This document shows positions 21,242 through 31,531 of a DNA stretch of 64,000 bases, in pieces. A program made the translations under genes and the position numbers. This DNA comes from Rhodosorus marinus. Taxonomy: Eukaryota; Rhodophyta; Stylonematophyceae; Stylonematales; Stylonemataceae. The notes beneath the pieces are model-generated. The model saw only the letters and a list, made by a program, of their open reading frames with translations. It ran no database searches and had not been told where the DNA came from. The stretch's first letter is position 1. The number at the start of each line of letters is the position of its first letter. The stretch covers positions 744,001 through 808,000 of the forward strand of contig JAMWBK010000011.1 in NCBI GenBank assembly GCA_029953675.1. The letters run 5' to 3'.

Positions 21242-22564
21242 ATGGAATATAGTGGTCGGCATGTATCGATCCTGTCCCATCATTTGGAATGGGATTCGCT
21301 GCCCTTCAACTGGCTGCTGTTCAGGTTTCAGCGCCAGAGCGTCCCTGTGGGTGGCGACTGGTCGCTGCTCTTCTGGCGGCTGAAGTATGACCATCCTGCG
21401 GGGATACGGAAGGCGATGCAGGCGTCTGAGTTCAGTCGGATGGTGTCGGTGTTTTCGCAGCCGTCGCTGATGATGATCGAGCACAGGGACAGGGACTTTG
21501 CGCTCGGTTCGTACTGGGGTTTCGTTGGGGGACTACCCGAGATGAACGGCCTTGCAAATACTGATTTTGGTGGGTTTAAGAGGGTTCGTTTCTTAACATA
21601 CTGTGAAGACTCTCGAGCTGTTATTATCTACATGACTGAAGTGGCACCTGGGGTTATTGCTTTCTCGAAGATCATCGAAGCTGATGCCCGGCATGTTTCC
21701 AACGTGACTGGACTGATCGATGCAGACAGTGAGGCGATTACAATGTGCGTTACGGGGTGGAAGAGAAGGAGCTGTGACCAGTGCGCTCTCGCGAGTATCC
21801 CCTGTGATCCTGCCGTTTGCAACAACGAGAAGGACTTTGATGCAGACCGCGCTGAAAGAAAGGCATTGCTCCTAAGATCAGGTGGCTTGACGTTGGAGTA
21901 TCACAGGATGTGGTGGAATGGAAGTTGGACTGCTCCAACAGGACCTATGGGTCCGATGACAGCGTTCGCATCTTGCACTTTGAAGGGGCCGGGGTTCGAC
22001 GTGGCTTTGCTTTCCGTAATGCAACATGAAGTATCGAACGTTCATCCTCCTCGCTCCTCATACCGTATTGTAAATGAGGGAATCAACGCGATGAACTACT
22101 TCCTATCGCTGGAGGACACAGAGGTTGAAGCGAGCGAAAAACTAGCTTCAAGCATCGACCTTTTGGAGGACCCTATTTCCTTGGATTGGCTATCACTTCT
22201 GGACGATAAGACCTGTGAGATTTGCGGGTCAACGTTCACGAGGGTAATCGATGTGAGAAGACATAAGGAGAATATGCATGGGAAGAAGAGAAAGTATGAG
22301 TGCTGGATTTGTCCAAAGTCGTACTCCCAGAACGGTCACCTTCGCGAGCACGTCCGACAGGCACATGTTGCTCAGGACGCGTTCTCGTGTACACTATGTA
22401 GTAAGAGATTCGGAGTCAAACACAAGCTGCAAAGGCACTTCACTACAGTTCATGAAAACAGGCGGCGCTTCGAGTGCGAAGTATGCTCGAAGAAATACAA
22501 GGAGAAGTCGTCGCTTAAACATCACCAGCTGGTCCACCACGTTCATCTATTCGAGGAATCATGA
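21242..22564 (+). CDS. Long four-finger C2H2 protein
   Basis: 440 residues from the first in-frame ATG (MEYSGRHVSIL), which matches the start of the neighbouring paralogue; the frame is open 87 bases further up but without an ATG. The N-terminal domain is at about 5-290, with four Cys at 178/181/188/193 (CDQCALASIPCDPAVC) and HPPRSSYR at 268-275. It has the shortest linker of the array. The fingers are 325-346, 354-375, 383-404 and 412-433. Contacts are RIDR, QGHE, VHKR and ESSH, so fingers 3 and 4 each differ slightly from the array consensus. It is closest to the 18726 and 24167 genes. Confidence 0.92.
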   Translation: MEYSGRHVSILSHHLEWDSLPFNWLLFRFQRQSVPVGGDWSLLFWRLKYDHPAGIRKAMQASEFSRMVSVFSQPSLMMIEHRDRDFALGSYWGFVGGLPEMNGLANTDFGGFKRVRFLTYCEDSRAVIIYMTEVAPGVIAFSKIIEADARHVSNVTGLIDADSEAITMCVTGWKRRSCDQCALASIPCDPAVCNNEKDFDADRAERKALLLRSGGLTLEYHRMWWNGSWTAPTGPMGPMTAFASCTLKGPGFDVALLSVMQHEVSNVHPPRSSYRIVNEGINAMNYFLSLEDTEVEASEKLASSIDLLEDPISLDWLSLLDDKTCEICGSTFTRVIDVRRHKENMHGKKRKYECWICPKSYSQNGHLREHVRQAHVAQDAFSCTLCSKRFGVKHKLQRHFTTVHENRRRFECEVCSKKYKEKSSLKHHQLVHHVHLFEES

Positions 22565-24166
22565 GGAGCTCGCATTGGATCAGGACGCAGTCCTGAGCAT
22601 ACACGAAAATCCTGCGGCAATGACAAAAAACTTTCCGCTATAAGAGCTCGACTTCCTTGGCCAAAAGGGCGGAGCCCGGGAATTCGGCCTCAAACAGTCA
22701 CGTTTCGCAGTAGTGATGCGGCACGTGTCTGTTTTCTTTTGAAATCCACATCAACTAAGAGTACGTAACGAGAGCAACTAGCCAAAGGCAAGAGAGCTGG
22801 CCAAGTGAACTGCAAAGTGCGTTTGCACAGCACGGCTGGGACTTGCTTGGCTGAGACTTGTGCGCAACGTCGAGGGCCATTACCAGGCCCCCGAGTACGA
22901 CGCAATACGCTAGCGCAGTACAGTCAGTTCGTTGAGAGTGAGGTCGGAGTGCGTATCGCCCTTTTCGATGACGTCTTCTCTGGGGTTACCAGACTGCAGG
23001 AAAAGACGACTATGTTGTTACAAACTGTTTTCCTACGAGGCGGGACGGTATGGGATAACGAAGAAGGACTTAATTCGCAGTAACAGCTGCTCAAGCTATG
23101 TTTTGGTCAGGGAAAACCGTGCGCCAGCTGTCCTCGTTGAGCCAGTTTTTCAGCTTGCTTGCCAGCGCCACTGTTTCTTTTGAAAACTCGTCCTGGGTAA
23201 CCACGTCTATCCAAATGACATGTTATCAACTTAAGGCTGTCAAGGATGACGAATTCATTTGTAAAAGTAGATCATTGAACAGCTCCGGCACTCCTCAGCC
23301 GCGGCACTATAGACGAGCCCCATCCAGCCGATAAATGCTCATTCCAGCCGTACGCGGGCAGATCTTTTCGTCCGATACCTCGACCTCGATGTATCGGTAC
23401 AGCGAACTAGATCCGTTTTCAAGCAGTGGCCAGAACTAGCACTTCAACATAAGGGCTTTCAGTGAAATCACTTGCGTCGACCCTCAAACCGGGCAAGCCC
23501 AACTCCAACTCGCGTCAACCCTCACAAAGGAGAATACAAAACATTTTAAACCATAATTCAAGAATTAGAACTCCTCCTAACGGCCCAAATTATATGACAG
23601 ACCAATAAACGCTGTTTTTACAATCAAAAATCCGTCTTTCTGCGGAGTGGCGAATTACTGGTCGGTGAGAGCCCAGTTAGCCAGGTTTCTTTTCTTTGCC
23701 AGCTTTACGGGACGGGAAAATCTGAACGAGCACTTGGTGGAGCTGCTTCATCGTTGTGTGAAGCTGACTTTCAAGTTCAGGTCCCTTCTTACTTCTACAT
23801 AAAGACGCTTCAGCTCTTCAGTTTTTTTTAATCTGTTACGTGTTTCTAAAGCGCTTCTCCTCTCGGCTTCAGGAGGGACTGCTGTTGATGCAATGGACTT
23901 GCGGAGCGGGAAAGCTTTTTTTTGCCATTCCTGACGTCGTTTTCGGAGCGGAGGACCTTCAACTTGACTGCGTTGCTTCTCCCTTAGCTATATATGTCCG
24001 CGAAGAACACCCACATGGCATCAATGTGCCGTTATTTCATCCAAACCCCCCTTTTGGAAGGACCGTTGAGTACACTAATAGCGAGATGTGTACACCAGGA
24101 GACTCGGTACAGCTTACAGCCGCGTCGGCAGACGAGCGTTTGCGGCTTGCTCAGGGTGTTGCGGGG
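22565..24166. other. Intergenic, 1.6 kb
   Basis: No domain-bearing frame. The frame of the next gene stays open upstream to about 23840. A TATA-like run (ctatatatg) lies near 23985. The 13-mer aattcggcctcaa near 22681 also occurs near 6350. Confidence 0.5.
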
Positions 24167-25501
24167 ATGGACATCATCGGAGAGAATGTATTAAGCTTAT
24201 CACCTTTTCTACAATGGGATTCTACTCCATTCAACTGGCTTCTGTTCCGCTTGCAGAAGCAGACTGTCCCCGTTCCGGGTGAAGGCTCGGTTCTGCTATG
24301 GGACTCGAAGTGGTATGTACCGGAGGCGGCGAAGGTGGCCATGGAGGAGTCGCAGATTGGTCATCTGATCTCGAGGTTTGGTGAACCCTCGCTGATGATG
24401 CTAGAGCTTCGGCAGGAGGACTTCCTGCTGGGCTCCTACTGGTCATTTATTGGCGGTTTGCCTGAGGTGAACGGGCGAGCGAACGGCAACTTTGCAGGGT
24501 ATAACAGGGTCAGGTTTTTGACATACATGGCAGACCCTGGAATGGTTGTGGTATTCACTACTGAAGTGACACCCGGCGTTATTGCCTTCTCCAAAATCGA
24601 GGAGCTGGATGCTCGGCATGCGGCCCACACAGTTGGACTGATTGATACGACGACAGAGAACGTCATTCTGCGCATTAGGACGACTAGCAGAAGGAGCTGC
24701 GACGAGTGTGCGTCTTTGAATCGAGCATGTGATCCATCGACTTGTCAGAACGATCAGGACTTTGAGATGTCGAGAGCGGTAAGGCAGCTGCTCATTTCGC
24801 AACCTTCAAGCAACTACTCCCAATCGGCTCTAGACTATCAGCAGCTCTTTACAGATGGAGCATGGACGGGACCCCTGGGCAGTCCTGACCCGATGGTAAC
24901 CGTCGCCAGATGCTATTCGAAAGGTGCATTGTTTGATGTGGCTCTGCTTTCCGTAGTTCAAAACGAGATATCTGGAGTCCACCCTCCCCGCTCGTCTTTT
25001 CGTATTGTGAGTGAAGAATGGAATCAAATGGAGTACTATCAGGCCTTGGAGGACGTCTCCCGTAGCCCATTGGAAGAATCTTCACATAGTGAGGTGCGGT
25101 GTGCAAAGCCAAGCCCGCGCTCCTCTGGTACAGCAAAGCAAAGCAGAACATGTGAGATCTGTATGACCACCTTCCGCAGAAACTACGATCTGAAGAGGCA
25201 CTGGGCAGCGGTTCACGAGAACAGGAGGGACTTTGAATGTCTAATATGTGGCAAAACGTATACGCAAAAAGGGCATCTTAGAGAACACATCCGATCCGTG
25301 CACACGGATGATACAGCGTTCCAGTGCCGGATATGTAAAAAGCGATTTGGGGTTCAGTCGAAGCTGGAACGTCATGTCACCACCGTACACGACAGCAACC
25401 GGGGCTTCCAATGTAATCTATGCTCGAGAAGCTACAAGGAAAAATCATCCTTGAGCAAACACTTGCTGAAGCACCACAAGATTCGGAAGGGGAAAGACTG
25501 A
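24167..25501 (+). CDS. Long four-finger C2H2 protein
   Basis: 444 residues from the ATG giving MDIIGENVLSL, the position where all paralogues start. An upstream in-frame ATG at 23888 would add 93 residues with no counterpart in the family, and a TATA-like run near 23985 lies inside that extension, so the shorter form is preferred. The N-terminal domain has LLGSYWSFIGGLPE, the four-Cys motif CDECASLNRACDPSTC and HPPRSSFR. The fingers are at about 329-350, 358-379, 387-408 and 416-436. Contacts are RYDR, QGHE, VSKR and ESSK. It groups with 18726 and 21242. Confidence 0.9.
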   Translation: MDIIGENVLSLSPFLQWDSTPFNWLLFRLQKQTVPVPGEGSVLLWDSKWYVPEAAKVAMEESQIGHLISRFGEPSLMMLELRQEDFLLGSYWSFIGGLPEVNGRANGNFAGYNRVRFLTYMADPGMVVVFTTEVTPGVIAFSKIEELDARHAAHTVGLIDTTTENVILRIRTTSRRSCDECASLNRACDPSTCQNDQDFEMSRAVRQLLISQPSSNYSQSALDYQQLFTDGAWTGPLGSPDPMVTVARCYSKGALFDVALLSVVQNEISGVHPPRSSFRIVSEEWNQMEYYQALEDVSRSPLEESSHSEVRCAKPSPRSSGTAKQSRTCEICMTTFRRNYDLKRHWAAVHENRRDFECLICGKTYTQKGHLREHIRSVHTDDTAFQCRICKKRFGVQSKLERHVTTVHDSNRGFQCNLCSRSYKEKSSLSKHLLKHHKIRKGKD

Positions 25502-26049
25502 CATGCCGTTTTCTGGAGTAGCGAGATGCGGTCGTTCAGGATGAGGATGGGTGAACAAAGAACGGGTCTGAATGACGGAATTAGGACAAAAGGAATTGGA
25601 CTAACATGAGGAAGACTAAATCAGCCGGGTACAGAGGATTATGTTATAGAAAACGCGCGGATTAATTAAACAAAAACTGTTCCAGCGTGCACAACTCTTC
25701 GCACACAGTACTTTGCCGTGGCGTACAAGGCAGCCAGACTAAAACAGGTTGCAAATCCGTAGAAAATTCGAGAAATTCGATGCGCCAGGAACTTCTCAAA
25801 GACAATGAACCCCAGTATCGTCTACGCCAAGCTATCTCAACCATCCCCGTTCCCCGCCTCGACTAAACATCAGCTTGGTTTTCGCGCCCGCTATCAACAA
25901 AAGGCGCGGCCGTTGCGATTGGCTTCCTCACAGAAAACTTGATCTGTAGTTGCCTACCCTTCTCGTCCTTCCATCAAGACAAGCAAACCCTCACCTCCTC
26001 AACCCGTCACATCCCTTTTGACCAAGCCACTGGCAGACCACATCAACGT

Positions 26050-26184
26050 GGGACAGACTGTCGGGGTTTTATACCCCGACAGTCTGTCCCGTACCCAATG
26101 ACAGACTGTCTCCGGCCCGAAAAGACGGATTGTCATTTCTGAGTTAGGACAGACTGTCCATTCTGTTTTGAAATGACAAGCTGT
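26050..26184. repeat. 18-bp-arm hairpin plus cluster of gacagactgtc motifs
   Basis: gggacagactgtcggggt (26050-26067) pairs exactly with 26073-26090 across a 5-base loop. Further copies of the near-palindrome follow at 26099 and 26148, and a variant (gacaagctgtcc) at about 26175. The same motif plus cattt occurs once more near 13423. This may be the end region of a small foldback element; no target duplication could be fixed. Confidence 0.7.
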
Positions 26185-26370
26185 CCCGATTTTTTTTGAT
26201 GGAGACCAACATGAGCTCAGTATACCTCCCTTCCTTATGGCTTCATTGTCTCCACTGTGCAGTTGTGAATCCACACCTCTTCTCTCTCTCAGCCGAACAA
26301 TGAAACGACCTAGCGCGGAATGTGGCCACTCTAGAAGGTCTCCGGTGACAAATATCGTTAGGGCATGAAA

Positions 26371-26417
26371 CCCACTGATCTTATGCCAAAGGTCCCCACT
26401 GATCTTATGCCAAAGGG
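26371..26417. repeat. 24-bp tandem duplication
   Basis: cccactgatcttatgccaaa occurs twice in direct tandem, exact over about 22 bases. Confidence 0.85.
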
Positions 26418-27126
26418 CAGTCTAAATTAGACGCAGGGGGAATTCGACTGGCTATATATTATTATTTACACCAAAAGAAAGTCAATTCTTTTACTGTACT
26501 CACAGTTCTCTGTTGAATCCTTAAGGTGTCTACTTCCCAGCCAACACAAATCCCCGCGTTTACCAAACGTCCAGGATCTCCACTTTCCTGCCGGAGAGGG
26601 TTTCATGGAAGTCTCTGTATTAGAAGGGAAAATTTCAGCTTGCTAACGCTTGAGGAAGGCGGGAGCCGTTCACGTATCTGGTGCGATTTTCTTGCTTTCT
26701 CTTTAGAACGTTATCTTGGTTTGTGTGTCTCTCTCTCAAGGCGGGGAGAAGAAGGAATGAGAGAGCTCTCTTCTGTTGAACTCCCAGAGCTGTGAGTGAT
26801 TTTGTGTGGATCCAGTTGAAGGGGCTCGCATTTTTGGAGAGGGGGCAATTGGAAAGAGTATATGTTCTGGTAGAAGCTTGGCCGCATCCTGCGCCCTGGA
26901 CGTAAGGTATTTATCTCGTCTGTCCTTTTGTTGAGGGGGAGGGGAGTTGCACGTTGTCCTGTTCAATATGGTCTAGTGGTTGGACTTGGTCAGCCCCACG
27001 AGGCAAAATGATATGTGAGATGAAGTCAATGGTCTGGCGTCCCCAAGCAATAGGCAGGTTGACTGTAGATTTCTAGAGCGTTGATTAAGCGGCCTGGGGA
27101 GTTTTTGTTTTTGGAACTGGAAAAGA

Positions 27127-28497
27127 ATGAACGTGGGTGCGGCTTTCTCGTCCGTCTCACGGCACTTGGACTGGGGTTCTGTCGCGGCGGACTGGTTGCT
27201 TTTCAAGACGCATAAATTGGCAGTGCCTCGTCCAGGTGAGTGGCAGACGCTGCTAATGGACACGAGAGTGTATGTGCCGGAAGATATGAGGGCGGTTCTA
27301 GAACAGAGAGAGGTCGCCCGGATGCTTGGAATTCTGCAGCAGCCTGTGCTGATGATGGTCCAACATGTTGAAGATAAGTATACGTTGGGGTCTGGATGGG
27401 CATTCCAGGGAGGTCTGCCGGAGCAAGACGGCGGGGTCAACAAGAGGTTCACGGGAGTCGTAAGGATACGCTTCATGCTGCACTATGAGGAGCAGAAAAC
27501 AGTCAATACTGTATCTTGCGAAGTGCAATCCGGGCTCGTGGCGTTTTTAAAAACTGGCGAAGTTGACGGAAGGTTCAATAGATCGGTTTGGGGAGTCCTC
27601 GACAAGGAGACTGAGAAACTTCTCGCAGTCAGTACGTCTGTTGCTCGAAGGGAATGTGATAAGTGCCGCATGCTTGGCGGTCCATGTGATCCCGAAGCGT
27701 GCGATACAAGTGATCAAGCTTTCGAAAGCCTGTGGGCTAGTAGAATGAAGGTGAAGGAGCGGTCAGTTTTCACACATATAGACATGGAGTACTTATGCCT
27801 TCTGTATGACCGCTCTTCTTGGAGTATTTCCCACGGGCCTGGTAAGCCGATTACTGCCGTCGTGGCAAGCTACAAAAGCGGACCTCTCTTCGAGGTCGCG
27901 CTGGTCTCGGTTGTGCAAGATGAAGTTCTAGGAATACACCCTCCGCGATCCTCGTTTCGAACAGTGAAATATGTGCGGGAAGCCGTTGAGTATGTTCTGG
28001 GTCATGACGAGGGAGAGGAGTCGTTGAACAAGCAAGAAGCGATTCTGGGTATGGAAGAGGATTCGGTAATTGAGAGCGGGTCTCCTGGCGTGAATGCATC
28101 GGCGGATGACAGCGGGTCTTCGAATCGGAACGTAGAGGATGCTAGAGCGGCTTGCGATCAATGTGGTATGAAGTTCAAGAGTAGGTGGGAATTGGAGAGA
28201 CATCGACGAGGGGTGCACCTGAAACGCCGAGACTTCAAGTGCAGTACTTGCGGGAAGAACTTCTCTCAACAAGGACACGTCAACGAACACGTTAGGGTGG
28301 TCCACAGTAGAGCAAATTTGCACCAATGCAAGACCTGTGGGAAGGGTTTTGGTGCCATGTCGAAGCTTCGGCGACACGTCCTCACCGTCCACGAAAAAGA
28401 GCGCAATTTCCACTGCAAAATGTGCAGCCAGTCCTACAAAGAGAGGTCGTACCTAAAACGGCACATGCGGAATCAGCACGGGGAAAAAATGCCCTAA
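27127..28497 (+). CDS. Long four-finger C2H2 protein
   Basis: 456 residues. It has a short start (MNVGAAFSSVSRHLDW), and the -1 base before the ATG is A. The N-terminal domain is at 5-292: KLAVPRPGEW at 30-39, LGSGWAFQGGLPE at 87-99, four Cys at 177/180/187/192 and HPPRSSFR at 271-278. The linker 293-340 is acidic with Ser/Gly. The fingers are 343-364, 372-393, 401-422 and 430-451. Finger 1 is unusual, with contacts SWER, while the others are QGHE, ASKR and ESYR. This is the first gene of the second sequence group (HKLAVPxPGEW, QQPxLMM). Confidence 0.92.
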   Translation: MNVGAAFSSVSRHLDWGSVAADWLLFKTHKLAVPRPGEWQTLLMDTRVYVPEDMRAVLEQREVARMLGILQQPVLMMVQHVEDKYTLGSGWAFQGGLPEQDGGVNKRFTGVVRIRFMLHYEEQKTVNTVSCEVQSGLVAFLKTGEVDGRFNRSVWGVLDKETEKLLAVSTSVARRECDKCRMLGGPCDPEACDTSDQAFESLWASRMKVKERSVFTHIDMEYLCLLYDRSSWSISHGPGKPITAVVASYKSGPLFEVALVSVVQDEVLGIHPPRSSFRTVKYVREAVEYVLGHDEGEESLNKQEAILGMEEDSVIESGSPGVNASADDSGSSNRNVEDARAACDQCGMKFKSRWELERHRRGVHLKRRDFKCSTCGKNFSQQGHVNEHVRVVHSRANLHQCKTCGKGFGAMSKLRRHVLTVHEKERNFHCKMCSQSYKERSYLKRHMRNQHGEKMP

Positions 28498-28510
28498 AAG
28501 AATGAAGATA

Positions 28511-28529
28511 CGTTTTGTCAGGCAAAACG
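28511..28529. repeat. Small perfect hairpin in 3' region
   Basis: cgttttg and caaaacg flank a 5-base loop, starting 14 nt after the stop at 28497. It is possibly part of the mRNA 3' end. Confidence 0.5.
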
Positions 28530-29123
28530 CTCTGAGGAATCCGAAGGATTGGGTCTGGTCTCCCAGTCTTCCAAGAGCTGGCTAGATTTAATCCTGAACA
28601 GGAGAAACCCTTGGAGTGTGGTGATACATATTTATGAAACGATTTGTAAATAAGAAACCTTTTAAGACCTTAAGACCCTGCGAGAGAACCGAGGAATTGC
28701 AAGGCCTGGTGAGTGTGCCCACCCCAATTTCTATGGACCTAGGACGCAGTTCACGGACCCGGAAATCTTGGCAAACATCAACCAGATTTTCCGATCTAGG
28801 ACTAAAGCAAGTCAAGGGCTTGGTAGGTCGAAACAAGAGGTTGACATTTCATATCTGCTTGGTTACTGGACAAGGCAGAACGCTGAATCCTTGCACAGCC
28901 GGGGAATCTCCATCGGTGGTCGAAAGATCAACCTAACAGAGAATCTCAACGAGAACTGCGAGAGGTAGTCCCATAGCTGGAGTAGCATCACACAGCGCGC
29001 TTCAACCTTTAGCGTCTTCTTCCTCAACACCGTTTCCAATTAGGCCGTCGAATATCTCTCAGGCGTTTTAAGGGCAATGGATTAAGGTTTGTCATTTCCG
29101 CTGGGCAAAAAACCTGCAATAAT

Positions 29124-29229
29124 GTCCGATAAATATCAGACGGATCGATAAAAGTTTATCGGACCTGAAAATACGTAACAATTAGCACGTTTGGGTTTCT
29201 GGCTCGTGTCCGATACAAGTTTGTCGGAC
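29124..29229. repeat. Paired gtccgata / tatcggac inverted motifs
   Basis: gtccgataaa (29124) pairs with tttatcggac (ends 29164), and a second, less perfect pair spans 29208-29229. Both are followed by ctgaa. A third perfect 8-bp pair lies at about 30629-30649. These are probably remnants of one small repeat family. Confidence 0.55.
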
Positions 29230-29923
29230 CTGAATGAAAAAGATAAACGCTTTTGTTTGTCCGGTAAAGACCGATCTGCGTCCGATTTCTTCAATCAACG
29301 ACTAATAATGATTGAATTTCAAGCTTCTTCGGGGAAATTGATAAACAGTTCCTGGTTCGCGATGTCAATGGAAATCCCGCACCGAGGATTGTTCGGTCGG
29401 GTGTGCGTCGAGTTGCGGGCCTAGTCATCGAGGATACCAACGGACTGAGGAACGCGAGTGTAGACCTAACGCTCCTTTGTACCCTTTCGGCTTGGTACCT
29501 GCCCTCAGCCTCCCGTCCGAAGGGTGCAGCTGCGATTATTATTGGGAGGTATAAGGAGTTGGTGCACACGGAGGCGCTAACTCACGCTTAGGTTTTGCTT
29601 TCTGCGCGCTCTTATCGGCTTGCTCCACTTTTTATAGAGGTATTTGGGTTCGTAGATAGCGCTGGGGGGGCTTGGTTGCGGGAGTGTTACCGTGACCGCC
29701 ATGATGCTCTTTCTCGGCTGTTTCTTTATGTCTGACTCTCTGGTGCTGTAACGATGCCAAAGTTTTGGAAATGCGCTCTCTACGCCCTTACTAAGTACCT
29801 CATTCGGGGTCCTTGGCCTCCGATTAAACCAAGATGATGATGATGAAGGTGATTCACTGCATAATGATTCGCGCTCCAATACCCCAATGACTGTTAAACC
29901 ATTACATGAATTAGTATATCTTA

Positions 29924-30010
29924 CTCGGAGACTGAAACAAAAAGGGGAAAACAAAGACTGCTGAAGATCGTCGCGCCTCCAACATCAGAGCAGCGTTTAT
30001 ACGCCGTAAC
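29924..30010 (-). repeat. Dispersed ~110-bp repeat, copy A
   Basis: Minus-strand reading gives ggcgtataaacgctgc, ctgatgttgga, gatcttc, a pyrimidine run and tctccgagtaa in the same order as the copies at 56826-56936 and 58157-58275. Confidence 0.7.
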
Positions 30011-30399
30011 GGGAAACTTAAAACGGCTAACAACGAGAAAAGCCAGTCAATTCGCGAAACCAAGGGGAACCAACCAAATCCGTAAAGCCAAACCACTCAA
30101 ATACCAAGGGTACCAGTGAATAAGCCATAGCTGAAGCTCGAATTCCAGGGGAATTTCACTTCTTTGTGAAATCTCCTAGTCGCAGCCACAGATCCACGTC
30201 ACTCCGCCACAGCTCGCAGATAACGGCTCACCCGAGGATTGGGAACAGCTTGCTGTCAACGTACGTAGCTAGGTGGCCGTCTTCACAACTGACGCCCAGC
30301 TCGGCAACAACACGGCGCTCATCATTATGGTAGCTCACCACCGCCAGGGACTTACTCACCCTCCACCTCCAAGACCGGCTGCCCGTACTAGACCCCTCA

Positions 30400-30470
30400 A
30401 GAAAGTAATCATAATTCAATATAGAAGGAGTGACAGCTTGTCATATCAAGAAAGTAATCATAATTCAAAT
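30400..30470. repeat. Two 20-bp direct repeats
   Basis: aagaaagtaatcataattca occurs near 30399 and near 30449, separated by about 29 bases that include a gacagcttgtc palindrome. Confidence 0.7.
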
Positions 30471-31531
30471 ATCGGTGCTAGAGATGATTGATTATCCAAT
30501 CCAGAGTTGATTGAATTTAACGTTTTATCCGACCAGAAATCGGACTCGTTTTGCGTATGAATTAAAACCGTATACTAGAGGATTTTCTAGTGTATTGCAA
30601 TAGCCGATGCCAAAACAAATCAGACGCGTCCGATAATCGATATCGGACTGTCTATGACAACCTCCCAAGATGTAGAGTACACACTGCCAAGTCTCTTTAT
30701 TTTCAGAAAGCTTTGTGGAACGAGCAAAATTCTCGTCTGTACTGTAAACTTTATTCCAAAACACAAAAAAACTCAGAGTTTAATATTCCGAATTTCAAGA
30801 CCATGAACGCCAATTAAAAATTATTAATACGCATATGACGTAATTGATTGGCTGAATTTGCCGGTTTTGTACTTATAATTTACAAGGCAATCAGGTGTGC
30901 CCCCTTTTGAACTGTACGCTCTAAGGGGGGTGGGAGGCCGGCTAACTCAACAATTGAAGCGGTGGTAGCGGTTGCGATTTGAGGAAAACCATCAAGGAGA
31001 TGACTAATGGAGGCTCCTATTCTATTTACTAGATCTATGAGCTCGCCTGACTCTTCACTATCTCAAAGGACTGGCCCTTAGTTCGCAAGTTCTTCTTGTT
31101 TTGAGTTTGTCGTTGTTGATCATTTTTCCGGAGGGGAGTTTCGTTCGCGGCTTGGGTTTGCGGACTGTTTTCCCGATCTCGATTGAGAAACAATTCGCGA
31201 TTGCTTCTCTTCGCTGAGTTGTAGAGTTGTAGCGTTCTAACGCCGCCATAGTTTTAGCGACCTCGTTCTCTGGGCTTCGCCTGGCCTTCATCCTCTCAGG
31301 CGGGTCGTTGCGATGATAGTGTACACTCATTCGGAGTTTTCGTATTTGAGGGCGATGCGATGGAAGGGGTTTGTGTGGAGGTTTGGGTTGCTGGAGGAGC
31401 GTTGGGGTTCTAATTAGATATGTCTGTTCTGTTGTTCTGATCAGTTCATGACAAGAATGTAGTTGACCATGGGGCAGGAGGTTGGTTGGTGAGACACGGA
31501 GGCTGTTAAGCTCTTTGATCTTTCTGCGCAC

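Larger units (their letters stand above)
25502..27126. other. Intergenic, 1.6 kb, with palindrome cluster
   Basis: It contains a cluster of gacagactgtc motifs and a large hairpin at 26050-26184, and a 24-bp tandem duplication at 26371-26417. From about 26640 to the next start the + strand becomes G+T-rich. No gene was found. Confidence 0.6.
28498..31531. other. Intergenic, 3.0 kb; scattered motifs
   Basis: A 7-bp-stem hairpin (28511-28529) lies just after the preceding stop. A series of gtccgata.../...tatcggac inverted motifs is at 29124-29229 and 30629-30649. One copy of the dispersed 110-bp repeat is at 29924-30010, and a 20-bp direct repeat is at 30400-30470. The last 450 bases are G+T-rich on the + strand. 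The minus frame 31058-31594 overlaps that tract and the next gene and is probably not real. Confidence 0.6.

Noticed and set aside
23840-24166. Upstream extension of the 24167 gene (open frame, ATG at 23888)
   Set aside because: No paralogue has such an extension, the sequence shows no domain, and a TATA-like run lies inside it.
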